Source of the DNA: Isoetes taiwanensis
Taxonomy: Eukaryota > Streptophyta > Lycopodiopsida > Isoetales > Isoetaceae
Assembly (NCBI GenBank): GCA_021234155.1
Contig: JAJEKV010000011.1
Location: forward strand, 14,113,255 to 14,177,254
DNA length: 64,000 nt
Direction of reading: 5' to 3'
In this document: piece after piece, positions 24,738-36,022 of the stretch
Numbering within the stretch: the first letter of the stretch is position 1
Layout of the letters: every line of letters begins with the position of its first letter
Notes under the pieces: generated by a model
What the model was told of the DNA's origin: nothing
The model's database searches: none
What the model saw: the letters and a program-made list of their open reading frames with translations, nothing else
Position numbers and translations under genes: made by a program

Positions 24738-25860
24738 GACATTGCGCATCCTTTCGAAAGCTCATCCAAAGGTCGACCAACGGACTTCGTATAAGATTGT
24801 GTTTTGTAAGGAGGCGATGGCTCAAGTGGAATGAATTCGGGGCGCTTATGCACAAGGGAAGCCGCCGATACTATGGGTAGGGTGCCTCCCTGTTGATGTA
24901 AGCATCTTTGACTTGAATGTGACAGAGATGAGAAAGACTTCGGGGGCTAGACGACGCCGAGACCATTTGGGTTTTAGACCGCTGCTTAAAGAAGGAAGTC
25001 TTATACAAGAAGGGTGCTTTCACCAAGGATAGGATGTCCTTCGTTGAGTGCTTTAGATCATGTAAAGGATGTACGTACAATGAAGTCACCGTAGGAGCTG
25101 AAGTTACAAAGGCTATCGAGGGGATGTGACATTATCTGAAATTGGATTGTTTGGACAAATACAAGGTCGATGAATGATGACATCAAGAAGTTTGTATTCG
25201 GTCAAAGGACTTCCTAAAGAATTGGAAGGCTAAAAATACAAAACATAAGGAGACTCTACCCCTAAGGTACTTGGCTGAGTTGAGAAGAAAAGTGGCCCTT
25301 GTGAAGAAGATTATCGGAGAAGACGACACCGCCCAATTTCAGTCTCCATTGGGTACAAAGGTCTCTTGCCGATTCAACTTCGGCCTTAAAATATATCACT
25401 CTTTGTGTTGGACGGCAGGGTGGGAGAGGAGATATGGGCATGAACCGTAAGGACTACAAAGAGCTTCTTTACCAGGCATAGGATTGACAACCGAGAGGTC
25501 CTTCACTATTGTCATCGTTTGTCCTTCGTGAGTCACATCTCAGATGCACTATCTGGCTGCTCATGATCCGGAGTGCCTCAAAGTTATTAGGGAGGGATGC
25601 CTAATATATGATGTTAAGGATAATGAGTCATGAACGAACGGAAGATGGCACATGTGATCTTTATTATGATATCCATGCCGCCGACGAGGAATATGATATT
25701 GCTAAGGCCAAGGGTGACAATAGCAAAGCATGGGAATGTTTTTCTTCTAGATGATCCGGACTTAAGAACTATATTCTTTCATACGGATCGGGATCGGTCG
25801 TAATGATGAGTCGAGGAGGATGAGGATCGGGACCCCCTCCTAAGTGGGGAAATCAAGTAC
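24738..25860 (+). pseudogene. Shredded coding remnant linking the tract
   Basis: Protein-like pieces occur in all three plus frames with stops between them, for example KPPILWVGCLPVDVS near 24,860 and FTIVIVCPS near 25,500 followed by LAAHDPECLKVIREG. The last pair resembles the loop seen before motif I in some adenine methyltransferases, but the match is weak. No single open frame exceeds about 75 codons. Confidence 0.3.
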
Positions 25861-26416
25861 GAGCTACAAACTAAGGAGAAGGGCCCCTTAAATAAAAATG
25901 GATTTCCCCCGCCTATGGCTGCTTACCTCGTCGAGGCATTTGCTCCAATTGATACAACCTGCTTGGAGCTTCATGTTGGAGGTTATATTGCCCGAGAGGC
26001 TCTTATGGGTGCAAGAAGATGTCACTGCTTTGTGAGTGATGAGCAGGCCAAAGACTTTCTTGAACCATTCCTCATGCATGTGCTTGCCAAGTCTCCTAAA
26101 GGCCCTTATGGCAACCTGAAATCATCGGCAATCAAAAGTCTCAGAGACTTGTCCAATTCGAAAGTGGACGTTGTTCTGGAGAGGGAACTAGTAATCTGCA
26201 ACCGATAAGGAAAGCAATAATGAACAAATAGCTGCTAAACTGGTTGCTCAAAGTACTGTGATGGCGGCGAACTTAGGGAATATCCTTGCCCACATTGCGG
26301 GTGATGCAAGCAACAATAGAGTAGATTCACAGGTTAACAATGAAATAATTGATGGGAAACCGAAAATGAAGGCAACGGCGGCGGCTCTAGTGATTCACAG
26401 TTTGCCAAATCAATAG
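25861..26416 (+). pseudogene. Possible methyltransferase-like domain, degenerate
   Basis: The frame at 25,915-26,208 contains MAAYLVEAFAPIDTTCLEL followed by HVGGYIAREALMGARRCHC. Its layout matches the C-terminal S-adenosylmethionine motif of DNA amino-methyltransferases, where LDLxxGxG precedes a Gly-Arg pair and a short acidic turn. The key Asp and one Gly are changed. After a TAA at 26,206 another frame (26,210-26,416) gives a hydrophilic helical segment (EQIAAKLVAQSTVMAANLG). Methyltransferase origin is inference; I would not name a substrate. Confidence 0.3.
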
Positions 26417-26445
26417 TAAAATAATGTCGGTTGTGAAGGACGCAA

Positions 26446-27420
26446 ATGGAACTAATAGAAAATAACAATTCTAACAAATCGAAGAAGAAGGCGAAGATTA
26501 AGGGTGGCGGAGGGGAGAATGACGCCGATGACGGCAATGGCCGAAACCAAGATGATAGGTATGGCCTTGCCCACGAAATAGCGCCGCAGCGTGATTTAAT
26601 TTGTATTACCTTTGAATTAAATCGCGCCAAGCGCGTGCTGATTATTTTTCGTTGTCAAACTAAATCACGCCGAAGCGCGATTTGGTTATGACTATTTCAA
26701 ATCACGCTTTGGCTGCGTTTGTATTGTTTGTGTTATCGTGATCTTGGTCGACCCGGATACATGTTTGATGTTTCAGCTTCCATTGCGTTTCTAAGAAGGT
26801 TGTGGTGTTCGACCTAAACGAGTCCTTTGCAAGACTTTTCCAAAAAATAAAGTGGCTAGAGAACAGGTTTCATCGACACCGTGGAATCAAACACCAAGTG
26901 GATCTATCCGCCGGCCGACTTGAAGGAGATGCTAGACGAGGCATTCAGGGTTATTTCGAGTTGGTATTTGGTCATCCATGGAACTAAGGAACATCAAGGA
27001 TACTTTGGAGGCACCGGGGAAATCGCGTAGAAATTGGTTGACCCTTTGGGATCGAACAAATGTGTGAAGTTCACTAATCCCAAGGATCCAACAGTAAAGC
27101 CTATCTTCATCAAACACTTGAGTAACATGATGGACCTAACTTGGTATCGAGAATAAGGATGATATAATCATAGTGGATGATGATGCTCTCAAATGCTTCT
27201 ACAATCAAACACAAAGCCCTCGAATCCACCATCTTACGATCCAAAAACTTTGGGACGATGATTTTTACTCGTGAAGTTTGTGTCTATTATGCATAATTTG
27301 GCTATGGGGATGACGGTGGGTGAAGTGTTAGATTCGTACCGAACCGGATAGAACGGTGACATGGAACCACACCTTGTTAAATACGTGGAAAAACATGGAT
27401 TGATCCCTTAATGTTTTATT
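26446..27420 (+). pseudogene. Unrecognised spliced gene segment
   Basis: A basic, Gly-rich exon (KSKKKAKIKGGGGEN) ends at a GT at 26,559. A 218-base intron with four CACGC/GCGTG motifs ends TTTCAG at 26,776. The joined frame continues SFHCVSKKVVVFDLNESF and about 45 more codons. Beyond 26,900, other frames give DLKEMLDEAFRVISSWYLV, a segment with VKFTNPKDP, and finally MTVGEVLDSYRTG and a short C-terminus stopping near 27,410. The splice continuity supports a real former gene. No family is recognised. Confidence 0.4.
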
Positions 27421-27768
27421 GGAATATATGATATTTTTGTATGATATTTGTGCCATGTATCGATAATTTCGAGTCTGGAATTGCCTCGCAAATAATGCAA
27501 TTTGTTATTATCAAACCTAATATTATCATCTATTGAGCAAGCAATATTTGTCTCATCTATGTTAGCAACTTGCTCTTCATTTCTGCATATTTTAATTCGC
27601 ATATGAAAAGTCACACGTGAATCGCAACCTTATGTTATTTTTGAAGTCCAAAAAAAAAGATTAAAAAAAACAAAAACCCCCTAGAAGACAATAGCAGGTT
27701 GGCGTGATTTTGGAGTTGACATAATCCCAATTTAATTGGATGATGGTTCTTTCATTTTTTTGTGAATG

Positions 27769-27930
27769 CTTGCTGACTGCTGGAAGATTCATAATCTTCA
27801 CCTTTACTTTGGTAGATCCAGCCATAAATCTTTTCAACAAATCAAAGCTTACTGAGTGTTGGAAGATTCATAATCTTCACCTTCTAACTTTGATGGATCC
27901 AGCCATAAATCTTTTTAATAAATCGAAGTT
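27769..27930. repeat. Two-copy tandem repeat of about 80 bp
   Basis: Each unit has TGGAAGATTCATAATCTTCA, which includes the palindrome GAAGATTCATAATCTTC, followed by GATCCAGCCATAAATCTTTT. Confidence 0.8.
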
Positions 27931-29700
27931 GAATGCAATAGATTTATTGAATTTTAAAAACCCTGTAAGAATCTAAAATCTCATTGCCAAAATACTCGTG
28001 TTTAAAATGTAAAGAGGCATCTCCACACAGTGTAGTATGTTTTAACACTTTACAAAGTAGACAACAAATATGCAACGACAATGAAATTGGCCAAACTAAT
28101 CAATCAAATAGGCTAAACATCGACAACAAAATTTGAAAGCAGCAAAGAAAACCTAGAAAGAGGACAAAGACAAAACTGTCTTTTCTGTAAAAAATTGTTC
28201 TGGTAGTGGAAATTGATCCAATCTTGGAGCACCCAAAACGTACATGCTGAAAAACCCTAAGGTTTATTGATTCCACAGAGGATCCATTTACAAAGGCAAC
28301 CAGATTCAAAATACAAATTCAATTCAGTAAGAATCAGCTAAAACTTTACCGTCGGCATCTTTATCTTCGTCCATGACGGAGTTATAGAATAGCAGCATCC
28401 ACATAGGGTGTCGATTTCCTTTCAAACAAAGAAAATACAAACCGTAACCTGGAAATTGGAGCTTTGAATCCATTCCTGGGTCGACTTGCATCCCTATATC
28501 ACCACGATGACGAGCTGTCAATAGGCACGATGTGTGGCATGATTCTCCTCGCCAGCTGCATCCCCCAACGGATCACAAAGATAGGGAGCCCCAAAATCGT
28601 AGAACAAAAAGTTTCTTCGATTTTTGGCAAATCGGGATTTTTTTCTGGCGTCCAAACTCTTCAAAACCTTAGGAAAACAACTTAAAAACAATTCCAAAAA
28701 AGTTTTCTATCATACCTGAAAATCCTAAATTAAAAGAGTTGATATTATTGGAACATCCATCCATGATGTCTAGTTGGTAAGAGCCATTACAGTTTCACAT
28801 TGAATGATCCTAAATCAAGTTTAATCATGACACTGTGACATATCTGCATGCCTCACATGATGAGTTGGAGTACTTCTAAAGGAATTAACTCTAAGTATGC
28901 CATGCCCACCACCCAGGGGTTTTTCTTTCGGGCAACCTAAAAATAAATTGTAGAAACAGCTTAAGCAGTAATCACAGCATGCAAATCTGATGTTGGGCTA
29001 ACACAATTCATGAAGTACATTGTAAATGAAAAACAATACTCCACTGAACCGAAGCAGTATAGGACAATAGATGTGGGTTTATTTCCCACATGTTGAAGAG
29101 TGTTTCCATCACAATTGAAATTTACACAACTATTCCACAAGTTCATAGCCAAAGAAATAGGTTGCCGCAATAATATAAGAGAGGAACAACAATAGCACAA
29201 TATATTAGAAGAATCCTTACTACAAAGCCGTCAATTTTGACTTGCTTAGTATTTCAATTGCTTACTAGTGAGACAAGGGGAACCGTTGCATTTGGTTCTT
29301 GTTTGTCATAATACTTCATTATTTCCTGTCCCCAAACACTGCTACTAAATTGTTTCATTGAAAACCTGGCCTTGTTGGAAAGGTTGATGTTTATATAACT
29401 AGTCTTACAGAAACCATCAAGCAAGAAAGAGTCTCTCCCTATGTGTCTCCCCACGTGGTGACGTAGCTTATGCAAGTCACAATCACGAGGCGTAGAAGGT
29501 TTACTCTCTCGAGGCATTTCTAGTTGAGGAGAGGTTATTAATGTCTGGTTATTATTTGAACGTATGAACAGGTATACATTCTAGTAGAATGAAATATGGA
29601 AGATTAGAGCATCCCAGGTGTTTTCTCTAGCACCTGGTGCAAAATAGGTGATGCATATTTTTGTCTGCTTAGAGTGCTGCCCTTTACCCTCAAGGAAACT
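27931..29700. other. No confident gene
   Basis: Short frames occur on both strands (for example 28,521-28,324 and 29,517-29,254 minus), none with a recognisable domain or splice partners I could verify. The minus frame at 29,517 begins MPRESKPSTPRDCDLHKLRH and could be an exon, but this is unsupported. Confidence 0.4.
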
Positions 29701-29703
29701 CCT

Positions 29704-29997
29704 CTAGAGCTTTTGCCTCATGCAAAGCAATACATTCAACAAGTATCTGTGGTTGGTGGCAGTTGTGCTTGTTTTAAATGGGTGTATGGCAACTGGGTAA
29801 CTGTTTGAGTTGTATAAGACAGAATTATGTTGCAGCTTCAGCATCCCCAATGCTTTCATTAAGGATAGGATATCCTGCAGTGCTAATCGATGGTAATCTA
29901 TTATTTCAGTTAGGACCTGGTTCTCTCGTGCATAGTTTGCATTTTCTTGAGCAAGTCTGGACTTCTCCAAAAGCAGGGCCTCCAATTGTTGATTTAC
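29704..29997 (-). pseudogene. Coiled-coil exon of a plant protein
   Basis: On the minus strand a TTCTTGTAG acceptor precedes GTAAATCAACAATTGG at 29,997. The frame then reads as a Leu/Glu-rich coiled coil ([18 protein letters not shown]) and continues to [19 protein letters not shown]. That ending recalls conserved C-terminal coils in uncharacterised plant proteins. After this the frame runs into non-conserved sequence and stops at 29,704. No neighbouring exon was found, so it may be a captured or orphan exon. The family is not named with confidence. Confidence 0.4.
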
Positions 29998-30556
29998 CTA
30001 CAAGAAAACAGAAAAAGAAAGTGACTAATGTGGCAATGGTATTTTTATTTGAGGCTTTTTTCCTAGCTTTGATTTCTCAAGTTTATGAATTTAGCAGTTT
30101 GATAATGTTCAGCTCACTTAGTTACATCATAGGTATGAAGATGAAGGTATGCATGTTCTTTTCCCAAGCAGGTTAAAGATACTTACCTTTCCCTAATTGG
30201 CACTCCATTAGTGACTAAAAGAGAAGCTATCAAATACTAGCCACAAAAAGAAAGAATGCAAAAAGGCTGGTAACTGAAAACTGTAGGCATGAACATGAAT
30301 CTTCTAAGCTTCAACATACAAAAGAAACAAAACACAATCTGAAATGAGAGCTGACTTTAGTGTTCGATCGCATCAGAAAGCCAAATTTAATGGTTGGATA
30401 TCCAGATTATCTCCTTAAGCAACTCCAAACATAGACTTCATCTTGATCTGAAAAAGTGTGAGTGCATCTTGCTGCATTGAAATGCCAAATTTAATAGCTA
30501 GGGCTGGACAACCCCTTAAGCAATTCCAGTTGCAGCTTTATATTAACCTCCAGAGA

Positions 30557-31270
30557 TTAACTAGTATCTCCAGGAGGATGTTTTCTCGGAGTCTCCTTTA
30601 CTAATGCTTGCAAGTATGGCAACTTATCTATGTCTTCTTCCTGCACAGCCCTTTGCCCTATATTCTTCTCAATTTCTTCTATCAGCTTTGTCTGGATATC
30701 AGGATACTTCACAATATTTGCCATGCACCATTCCAGACAATTGCTAGTTGTGTCTACCCCTGCATTTATAAGCTCAGAATAGAGCACTACCAAATCTTTG
30801 TCAGTTAATTCCACTTCTTTCCACTCAAATTTCATGGCCAGCAAACTAATTAGATAGCAGTTAGGGTCCACTCTGCCTTCTTCTTTCAGCTTCTTAGTCT
30901 CTTCAATCAGAGAAATGAAGAACCCGTCTTGCTTATCTGCTAGGTGAGAGAGAATCTTTGCTTTCTTATTGGACCAGAAACGTAGAAAAGGCACAAAATC
31001 TCCTATTAAAAACCTATGGCTAGTGATGATCTCTCTAAGAAGCTCATCCATGTATTTTATATTGGCCTCTTCTAACTACCTACCGAAACAAATGTAAGAA
31101 AGAAGATCAAAGACGGCAAACCTGCAATTCTTCAACACAAAAACAGCCCTTTCGTTGGCAGATTCTTCTTTGCATCGATTCAACAAGCCCTGAATAACAT
31201 ATTCTCTCACACTAGCATAGGAAGACATCCTTGAACTGCTAAGAACACTCATGATCGCATAAATCTGAAC
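30557..31270 (-). pseudogene. Cytochrome P450, CYP77-like, truncated
   Basis: P450s are haem mono-oxygenases of the endoplasmic reticulum; plant CYP77s act on fatty acids in cutin-related pathways. A minus-strand exon starts after a TGCTGCAG acceptor at 31,270. Visible features are SSRMSSYASVREY, VFVLKNCRFAVFDLL with CFGR (a CYP77-like stretch), the I-helix AGVDTTSN, and the K-helix ExxR in KETPRKHPP. An in-frame TAG follows CFGR near 31,073. The frame ends just after the K-helix, so the PERF and haem-Cys regions are absent, as is the N-terminal membrane anchor. It is a 5'- and 3'-truncated pseudogene. Confidence 0.8.
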
Positions 31271-31504
31271 CTGCAGCACATAAAACAAGTAAACCATTTA
31301 TTTCAGCCAAGCTTGGAATTTCAACACTTACCGTAGGAAGAGGATAATTATTGAGTGGCCAAGCCTTTCGACGTTAGCAGACGCCATAGCCAAAATCCCG
31401 GGACTTTAACATGAATTGGATTAGAGGCGATAAATTTAAAGAGGGGGTCGCCATAGCCAGATCTGTGTATATTCCAGTTATCTGGTTCAAACAGCAGCCG
31501 CCCA

Positions 31505-31600
31505 CAACGCAATTGACCGCCAATTTACAGGGATGAGCAGGTTTTTAGCAGTCACCAGCATATCTTAAGTATATTCTAGTATATACTTAGGATATGCCAC
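31505..31600. repeat. Palindrome-bearing dispersed repeat, copy 2
   Basis: It matches 11,628-11,725. The palindrome at 31,558-31,597 has GCATATC and GATATGC arms, with AAGTATAT and TATACTT inside, centred on TCTAG. Confidence 0.65.
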
Positions 31601-31609
31601 AAACCCAAT

Positions 31610-33250
31610 AAACAAAAAATTATAACAAAATAAAATGCGGAGACAGAATTATAACCCAGCGGGCAAACTTATCCAGCCGAGCACAACTACATGCCTATGC
31701 ATAGGAATGAATCTGAATGTAAGTTTCCCAAATCATTGCTTCTTGATCAATAGAGGAACAACGATAAGCCATAACATTTTTTTTTGTTCCACTGAAGAAG
31801 AAAATCACCTACCAGTGTCCATGCCCTTAAAATACAATCTCCTTCTCTTCTAGATCAACCAAATCACAAGCAAGGTGAAAAGCTCATTTCCGTTATGTAG
31901 ATGCCGTAATTGTAGTTTCGAGGGATGTATTGGAGAAGCAAGTGCCACTGTGTGATTGTAATGCCGAGGGATGCATTTTAGAGGCAAGTGCTAGCGGCTG
32001 TATGATGTTGCACCAATTGTAAAGATGGTGTACTCCTCGTTGTCATTTGATGATGTATCAATAAGGCATCTAAATTTAACATATCTATTATTTGAACCCA
32101 TTTCCACGAAATGGACAGCTTTTGATGACAGACTTCATGTGTTTGTTTCGCAATCAATTCAAGTTAGGGTAAAAATAGCAAAATTGTTGCAGTTATAAAA
32201 TCGATTTTGTAGTTTCCAGAGCATATCCATTTAGCCACCCCAAATCTTCTATGTTCAACTAGTTCAAGAATGTCTTTTGTGCAACTTGAACTGTCGCAAG
32301 TGCAAGGTCTAGAACTTATGATAGGTCGAACTTTACAGGGTTGGAACTAGAGAAATGTTCGCGGTGGCAAATTTCTTGGTTGAACAAATAAAACTGGGTG
32401 TTATAATCCAGATATGATTAAAGGCTTGATTTATAAAGCTCTATCTCTATCTATCAGAAAGGGCATTATAACAACCGCATTGTAAAACATATATGATTGT
32501 TGGCCTTGTAGAGCAAACATAAAGGAGTAGAATGCAGCTATTAAAGCAGAAGCCATCTCAAGAGTGAAAGGCACCTATTATCTCATTTAAGGTTGTACAA
32601 AATATAATCCTTGCAATCAAATAAGCCTGGGTATCCCCTGCGACAAAGTTGATTGTAAGATGGTGGCATCTCACAAGTTGCCATAAATTTTTTATATCCT
32701 TTCAACTCGCATAAAAGATGATGACTTAACAAGATCTTAGAACAATATATCAAGCTACTCAAACTATGAACAAACTAAATCAGTAATTAGAAGGATGCTC
32801 CTAATTGTACAAAGACATATCAATGCTTTGTAGGCTCTTGTGGCTTTGGTACAATTAGAAGAGTCCTTGCAAAGTATAAGACAACTGAAAACTCAAACAA
32901 CTAATGATTAATATATATACATGATTTTTAGATTACATATTAACTGACGACAATGAAAATTATCACCTACAAAATCCAGCTTCTCATTCCATTCAAAAGC
33001 TTTTTGAAAAAAAACTGCTCTAGAATTGGTGAAGGGCATCATCCTTTCGCTCGAAAATTATACCCCATTCAAGATGCATTATTGATGAAGAAATTGACTG
33101 TACAAGCCCAAACATATGCCTTTTCATTCTTGCATTATGATTCACAATTCTTTTGTTACATTCTTGTTTGAAAATGAACATATTTTTGCACGAAATATCA
33201 GAAACAAATTGAAAATTTTAAAAGGGTGCCAAGAGTAAATAGAAAACACT
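31610..33250. other. No gene seen
   Basis: AT-rich sequence with frames up to 72 codons and no recognisable domain, repeat boundary or RNA gene. Confidence 0.5.
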
Positions 33251-33302
33251 TCCATTCTTGCACTGCGACTCGCATGAAACCAACAAAGCGCCCGATAGAT
33301 AG

Positions 33303-34340
33303 GCTTCTCATTCATCTCAGCAGATTTCTACAATGGTGGACAGTGGATAGCCGCACACATGCGAACTACCCACAAAAAATAAAGGGAAAATCCAATTATA
33401 ACATTTGGACCCCAAAAACAAATACAATGCTAATAGATGAGTAGCTGATGTACCTGCCGAAAGCTTATCACTGGGATTAAAAAACCCCGCCCTTTCGGGT
33501 TTTCGAGGAAAAACCCTAGTGATAAGCCTTCGGCAAGGGGCTTAGACAAACGTAAGGCATAGAATCGCTCCCAAAAACCCGCGCATGGAGAAGTCAAAAC
33601 GGATGGCGCCGCCAACCCGTGCACGCACATCACCAACAACAAACGAAAAACATACCAAAGAATAGCATCACCCGGTGGGTGGAAAAAAATCACCCACCGG
33701 TGGAAAAACATGATAAACGTAACTTGTACAAAATATAGTAAACAAAGAAGGGGGGAAGGGTGGGTTCAAAGAGAATAAGGTACCGGCCGAGAAGAGGAAG
33801 CCGCCGATGAAACGTCGATGAAGAACTCTGCAATAAGTAGCAAACGCCCAACCCGGGCGAACGGCCCAAAACGCATCGCGATGCATGCATGCGACGATGC
33901 AATGCATGCATGCTCGTCTGAGTAAAGAATGCCGATTCGCTACGCCGAATCGACGACATTCTTTGCACCGCGACCGCATGAAACCAACAAAGCGCCCGGT
34001 CACCAAAGGACTTCCTTAACAAACTAGGATCGAGAACGAAGGTCACAGGGATGAAGGCTAAAGGCCGAAAAAGGACAAAGATGAAAGCAACGCCAAATTA
34101 GCCAAACCAGCGGAAGAAGCCCCTCCCCGCCTCGAAAACAAATCAAAGAGAATAAGGTGCTGCTGAGAGAAGAGGAAGCGCCGATGAAACGTCGATGAAG
34201 AACTCTGCAATAAGTAGCAAACGCCCAACCTGGCGAACGGCCCAAAACGCATGCGATGCATGCATGCGACGCATGCAATGCATGCATGCTCGTCTTGAGC
34301 AAGAATGCCGATTCGCTACGCGAATCGACGACATTGACAT
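33303..34340 (-). repeat. Dispersed stem-loop repeat, copy B
   Basis: It is homologous to copy A. It contains the stem-loop at 33,455-33,535 and two direct repeats (33,765-33,963 and 34,150-34,337). Each direct repeat ends in GCATGCATGC-rich sequence and GAATCGACGACATT. The left edge is a (GATA)n-like run at 33,293-33,303. A motif of about 35 bases containing CATGAAACCAACAAAGCGCC occurs both just left of that run (33,259-33,292) and after the first direct repeat (33,964-33,998), which could be a long target duplication or an internal repeat. Confidence 0.7.
33455..33535 (-). other. Conserved-core stem-loop, copy B
   Basis: The best-preserved copy. TGCCGAA pairs with TTCGGCA, one a/c mismatch follows, then GCTTATCACT pairs with AGTGATAAGC, then GGG with CCC, around the AAAACCCC...GGGTTTT core. 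Confidence 0.85.
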
Positions 34341-34439
34341 AGTTTTGTCTACATCTATAAAAATACTAATCTAGCCTATATCTACATTAAAGGAAAACAC
34401 ATTCTTAGTGGATTGATGTGGAGATATGGTGATAATCAC

Positions 34440-34635
34440 CTTGGTTCGGGAAGTTTTTTACCCTTTAAAGTTAAATTTTCTGTTAGATCTAGCCCGTCCT
34501 ACCACCTCCATGCTCCCACTCAATTCCTGCAGGAAATAACCAGACAAATCACTATTTTTAGCAGGAAATTTTCCGGCTATCTTAAGACCGTAATTTTCAG
34601 ATTAACAAGGGTGCCAGGGAATTTCCCGAACCAAG
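34440..34635. mobile_element. hAT-type MITE, 196 bp
   Basis: Terminal inverted repeats CTTGGTTCGGGAAGTT and AATTTCCCGAACCAAG bound the element, flanked by perfect eight-base direct repeats ATAATCAC at 34,432-34,439 and 34,636-34,643. An eight-base target duplication is characteristic of hAT transposons. There is no coding capacity, so a transposase would be needed in trans. Confidence 0.85.
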
Positions 34636-34649
34636 ATAATCACGTTTCC

Positions 34650-36022
34650 TTTTGCTAAATCAAGAACTCCAAGAACATTTGCATTATTCATTAGAACTTG
34701 CGAGAATCAACAATTCATACAGAAAACTTGCAAGCAGTCACATAAAGAACCAACAAATGCTCTGAATTCAAATTAAACAACTTTTGCATTTGGAAAAAAG
34801 TTTTATTTAAAGAGAAGAAAAGTTGAAGAAGATTTGCTTACGGCGAGAATAGGGACAGGATTGGAAATCCTTCCTAATGAATTGGCAATTGCCAAGAACA
34901 CCAGATGAAGAGGTAAGAAGAGGAATCTTTTTCCAAAAAAAAGTTCTTCGAGAAACATCCGCATGCATTCAATTGCAAGAACATGGACCACCAAAAAATT
35001 CTCAATGATTCTTGCTATTTTTTTGTGGAAACGCTTTTCGCTTTTTAAGATAGAAAACCCTTCGTGGTTTGAGGGAAATTTGAGAGGGTTTTTATTTATT
35101 CTACATTTTTTCAACCCAAATTGAGCTGAGATAGTTTGAGCGCTACAGTAAGGGTAAATTTAATTTCACCCGCCTAGAAAGGGATGATCTTTGACAAAGA
35201 ATACCCAAGAGGACCTATTATAAGGGGATCATGTGGAAGATATTGCAAACCAAACCTAAAAAAGTATGCGGAATACACGCTCCGAATGACAGCGCAAAAG
35301 CAACCGAATTTTTAAAAAGAAGCCCACGTTTGCAACACGATAACTACCTTACGCGCAACGTGCTAAATTCATAAAAAATTCCGGCCGCCGGTCTGTATTC
35401 CCGACCACCGGTTCTAAGAAGCGTCTCAGAAAACGCAACAACTCGACTCGTCAATGACGGGCATGAAAATGACGGGCGGTGACGGGTGACAGCGAAATAG
35501 TGGGTACACTCCTTCCTTTTCCGGTACCGGCTGGGCTTTACGCTGCCGGAATGATTTTTTCGTCGCCGTTAAGTTTTATGCTAGCCGCCTCGCAAGTCGG
35601 CCATTGTAGGTGGCTCCGTCTTTTAGTCTGTCTTATTTTGAAAGGCAATTTCTGTCGAGCTTCCGATCGGATGATCATTTTTTTATGAAGCTGAATAGAA
35701 GCACAGGTTGGTCGCCTACTTGCAAGCTCTCTTGCCGGATTTGAATCTCCGCTCGTGCGCTGACCCTTCCGCAAATTGAAGAAGCGCTCCGGAAGTAACC
35801 CTCTTTTCCTATTTTTTCTTGCAATACATAGTCATCCATTGCTGGCATTTTTTTAAGAATGCATATCGCAAACAGAATAGGCAGGAATTTGCACAGTCTG
35901 CAGCGGCTCTGATTCCTTAAAACCGAGTTCTGGGAACACGTTTAGACAAGAACTAGGGCTTACAGAGACCTCTTGAATGAACTGAGGAAGCTTTGTTTTC
36001 CAAGCGGTTGATTTGGAACAAA
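34650..36022. other. Upstream region of the JAZ gene
   Basis: No other gene was recognised. The stretch becomes GC-richer from about 35,320. CACGTT-type motifs occur near 35,325 and 35,937; these resemble the G-box-like sites bound by MYC factors but are too short to claim. A purine- and pyrimidine-rich leader precedes the ATG. Confidence 0.4.

Noticed and set aside
28324-28521. 65-codon minus-strand ORF as a small gene
   Set aside because: There is no recognised domain, conserved start context or splice partner, and it is within chance length.
33668-34340. Overlapping minus-strand ORFs of 90-118 codons
   Set aside because: They are frames through the two direct repeats of copy B, with the same residues repeated in different frames and no domain.
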